NCBI GenBank assembly: GCA_023634235.1
Contig: JAMKCF010000008.1
Span: 10,372,176-10,436,175 of the forward strand
Direction: 5' to 3'
Source: Pisaster brevispinus
Taxonomy: Eukaryota > Echinodermata > Asteroidea > Forcipulatida > Asteriidae
Length of the DNA stretch: 64,000 nt
In this document: positions 61,850 through 64,000 of the stretch, piece after piece
Layout of the letters: every line of letters starts with the position of its first letter
How positions within the stretch are numbered: the stretch's first letter is position 1
Translations under genes and position numbers: made by a program
The notes under the pieces: model-generated
Told to the model about the DNA's origin: nothing
Seen by the model: the letters and a program-made list of their open reading frames with translations, nothing else
The model's database searches: none

Positions 61850-62690
61850 GTTGAGTACCACAGGTTCATCCCCATTAGTGTGCGATGTCACCGATCATTA
61901 GGGCGCGGGTGAGTTAGTAATGTAGCTTGCACTAATGCTGCCTTACTTTCTTTAAAGGCTACAAGTTCAGTTTCCCCTAGGCTAATAGGTGACTTTTTAG
62001 GTGTGTTTTCTTTTTGTGTTTCAGGATATTCGTGAGCGGCTGAATAATATGAGCGCATGACAGGATAAATTGGAGATAGAAATTCACAAATTCTAAGTAT
62101 CGTCTGAGTTGACGACGGGAACTTGGAACAGGAAAGTCTGTAATGGCTTTAACCTTTTCTGGTAATGGAGCAATAATATCTAAACTAACACAGTGTCCTA
62201 GAAACTTGACACCTTCCACATCAAAAACACACTTTTTTGCGTTTATGACTTTGCCATACTCGTCTAAGCGCTGAAAAAGTTGTTTCAGGTGAGAACATTG
62301 TTCTTCAGGAGAATTACTGGCTTCTAGTAAATAAATGGTAGTCCACACAAAACTTGGTCAATAAAGCACTGGAATGTTTGCCCCACATTTCTCAAACTAA
62401 ACGGCATCTTTTCAAATTTGAAGAGGCCAAATGGAGTTAAGATAGCAGTTTTGTGAATGTCTCTAGGCCCTATGGGAATCTGATGATATGCTTTATGCTA
62501 GATCAATCTTGGAAAATATTGTTTTTTCTGTTCAAAGTTGCGGTGGAATTGTGGATGTAAGGAATTGGATAAAGATCAGGTATAGTGATTTTATTTAATG
62601 CACAGTAATTGCCGCAGGGACGCCAATCTCCAGATTTTTTTGGAACCATGTGTAATGGTGTTGCATAACTGTTCTACGATGGACTAATAA
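61720..62690 (-). mobile_element. Ty3/gypsy-type RT relic
   Basis: Reading minus from 62690: [24 protein letters not shown], then (frameshifted) TAILTPFGLFKFEKMPF, the region of the catalytic YLDD eroded near 62340, then an open stretch (62348-61977) with SNSPEEQCSHLKQLFQRLDE, INAKKCVF, VKFLGHCVS and LRRYLEFVNFYLQFI. RNase H starts (ETELVAFKESKAALVQATLL, near 61960) and decays. RT precedes RNase H in normal gypsy order; no LTR is visible. Dead. Confidence 0.8.
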
Positions 62691-64000
62691 TTAGCTGTTC
62701 CGACATACAGGTAACAGATATTGTTTTCGTCGAGATTTTGGGGGGTTTCGTCCTGGTAGCCGAAACCACCTTTGATTTCGTCGAGATTTCTATTATTTTT
62801 TGTTATTATTATGAGCTGTTCCGACCTACAGTCGGAACAGGTATTGTTTTCGTCAAGATTTTTATTAGCTGTTCCGACCTACAGTCGGAACAGGTATTGT
62901 TTTCGTCAAGATTTTTATTATTTTTATTAGCTGTTCCGAACTTTCAGTCGGAACAGCTATTGTAATCGTCCAGATTTTTATTTTTTTTCTTATTATTATT
63001 ATTCTTTCTTTCCCTAAAACCGTATTGACTTAACCTGTGACTCTTTCAAAAGCCATATGTCCCTTTTAGAAAAACAAAACTGTAGTCAAATGTTTTACCA
63101 TATGAAAGCTTATGTCTTGAACTAAATTTTAGATGTAAATAATTAAAAATTCTTAATTAATTATTCACGTGACAGCGGTATGAATATTTAATTAGTCAAT
63201 CTTGTGTCCATCATAACTCAAGAAGTATACATCCGATCCTTAAACTTTTTTCAGTTATGGACTTGTCTTGTGTTGTAGATGTAAATTATGTCCCAACATT
63301 CTCCGTCACGTCATCATGACGTCATTTATTGCGCGTTTTCGTTTTGTGTACAAAACACATGGCGCTAAAAGTGTAAATGTGTACATGAGCACCACATGCA
63401 ATTCCTATGTAGGTTTAGGTTTTTTTTTAGAATGCATCGATCGGAATTTTTTTTTTTACCATCGCGTTCCTTATAAAATTTATTAGTACGAAAAACACAT
63501 TTTTTGGGATGTGACGTAATCAGGTGTCGAATTACACTAATTCAAAGCTTATTCCTTTAAAAAATCATATCTCCTGAACCAAATGTCGTAGAGTCGTAAT
63601 GTTTGTGTTGCTTTGTAGCGTACAACAATTGCAAAAAATTATTTTTAGTGATGACCTCGCTTTGACCTTTACTTCCGGTCCAAACAGGAAGCTCAAATCT
63701 TTATAAAATCATATCTCCTGAACCAAAAATCAGAAAGGCGTAACGTTTGTGTTGTATTGTAGCTTACAATACTTGCGACATTTCATGTACAGTGATGACC
63801 TCATTTTGACCTTTACTTCCGGTCCAAACAGGAAGCTCAAAACTTTAACAAATCATATCTCCTGAACCATATGTCATTAAGTCGTAATGTTTGTGTTGTA
63901 TTGTAGCTTACAACATTTGCAAAAAATTATTTTTAGTGATGACCTCACTTTGACCTTAACTTCCGGTCCAAACAGGAAGTTCAAATTTTAAAAAATCATA
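62691..64000 (-). mobile_element. Stacked Helitron-like elements, running off the window
   Basis: On minus, several successive 3' ends with stem GTTCCGAC/GTCGGAAC and terminal CTAA|T occur (e.g. CTAA = 62691-62694), at about 62691, 62868 and 62927, with another stem near 62811. A TTTCGG/CCGAAA hairpin lies between (62744-62766). Upstream (63.05-63.36 kb) is a body matching 37.2-37.5 kb in inverse, then at least three ~150-bp subrepeats (63540-64000) with GACCTTTACTTCCGGTCCAA-ACAGGAAG. No Rep/helicase coding. Continues past 64000. Confidence 0.6.

Noticed and set aside
1..64000. CRISPR arrays, bacterial operons, riboswitches, Shine-Dalgarno sites
   Set aside because: Intron-split gene, polymerase III-type boxes and eukaryotic transposons show a nuclear animal genome. 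Regular repeats here are satellites without unique spacers.

Overview
The window reads as AT-rich, repeat-laden nuclear DNA from a marine invertebrate animal. Genes are split by long introns, splice sites are GT/AG, and most of the DNA is transposon debris. I infer a non-vertebrate deuterostome (echinoderm or hemichordate grade). The main reason is a Ty3/gypsy-type retroelement with integrase ahead of reverse transcriptase, an order described as a deuterostome group (Gmr1-like). The phylum is not proven by the sequence.

One host gene is convincing and occupies almost the whole window on the minus strand (about 59.9 kb down to 7.56 kb). Seven phase-compatible exons encode a 354-residue C-terminus: the last part of a formin FH2 actin-assembly domain, a basic linker, and a pleckstrin homology (PH) domain, then a stop codon and a poly(A) signal. 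The pattern fits the PH-domain-containing formins (PHCF) of invertebrates. The N-terminal half lies beyond the right edge. Introns are 2.7 to 23.7 kb, apart from one of 1.5 kb, and are packed with mobile DNA.

Layout, left to right. 1-7.56 kb: downstream intergenic DNA with foldback elements and small tandem duplications. 7.56-8.16 kb: 3' UTR and PH exon. 8.2-15.7 kb: intron with a decayed DIRS (tyrosine-recombinase) element on minus and a Penelope-like element on plus. 15.7-15.9 kb: linker exon. 15.9-39.6 kb: giant intron holding a 10.7-kb inverted-repeat structure (190-bp satellite arrays facing each other around a 2.8-kb centre, with the INT-before-RT retroelement in the right array), a 145-bp tandem array split by a LINE, a hAT-type MITE with 8-bp target duplication, Helitron-like repeats, a 1.65-kb GC-rich foldback element, and a LINE with an insertion. 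39.6-47.9 kb: exon, tRNA-like duplicated repeat, and an almost complete R2/R4-type LINE plus a relic of a relative, both bounded by TTA microsatellites. 48-55 kb: tRNA-derived repeat, Helitron-like end, 18-bp minisatellite, LINE tail and a second Penelope-like element. 55-60 kb: three FH2 exons among repeats. 60-64 kb: intron with a gypsy-type RT relic and stacked Helitron-like 3' ends.

Nothing here forms an operon or a cooperating gene set. The biology is one cytoskeletal gene hosting a dense community of selfish elements. Several of these (satellite-armed giant inverted repeat, GC-rich foldback element, hairpin-swapping Helitron-like ends) look structurally unusual.
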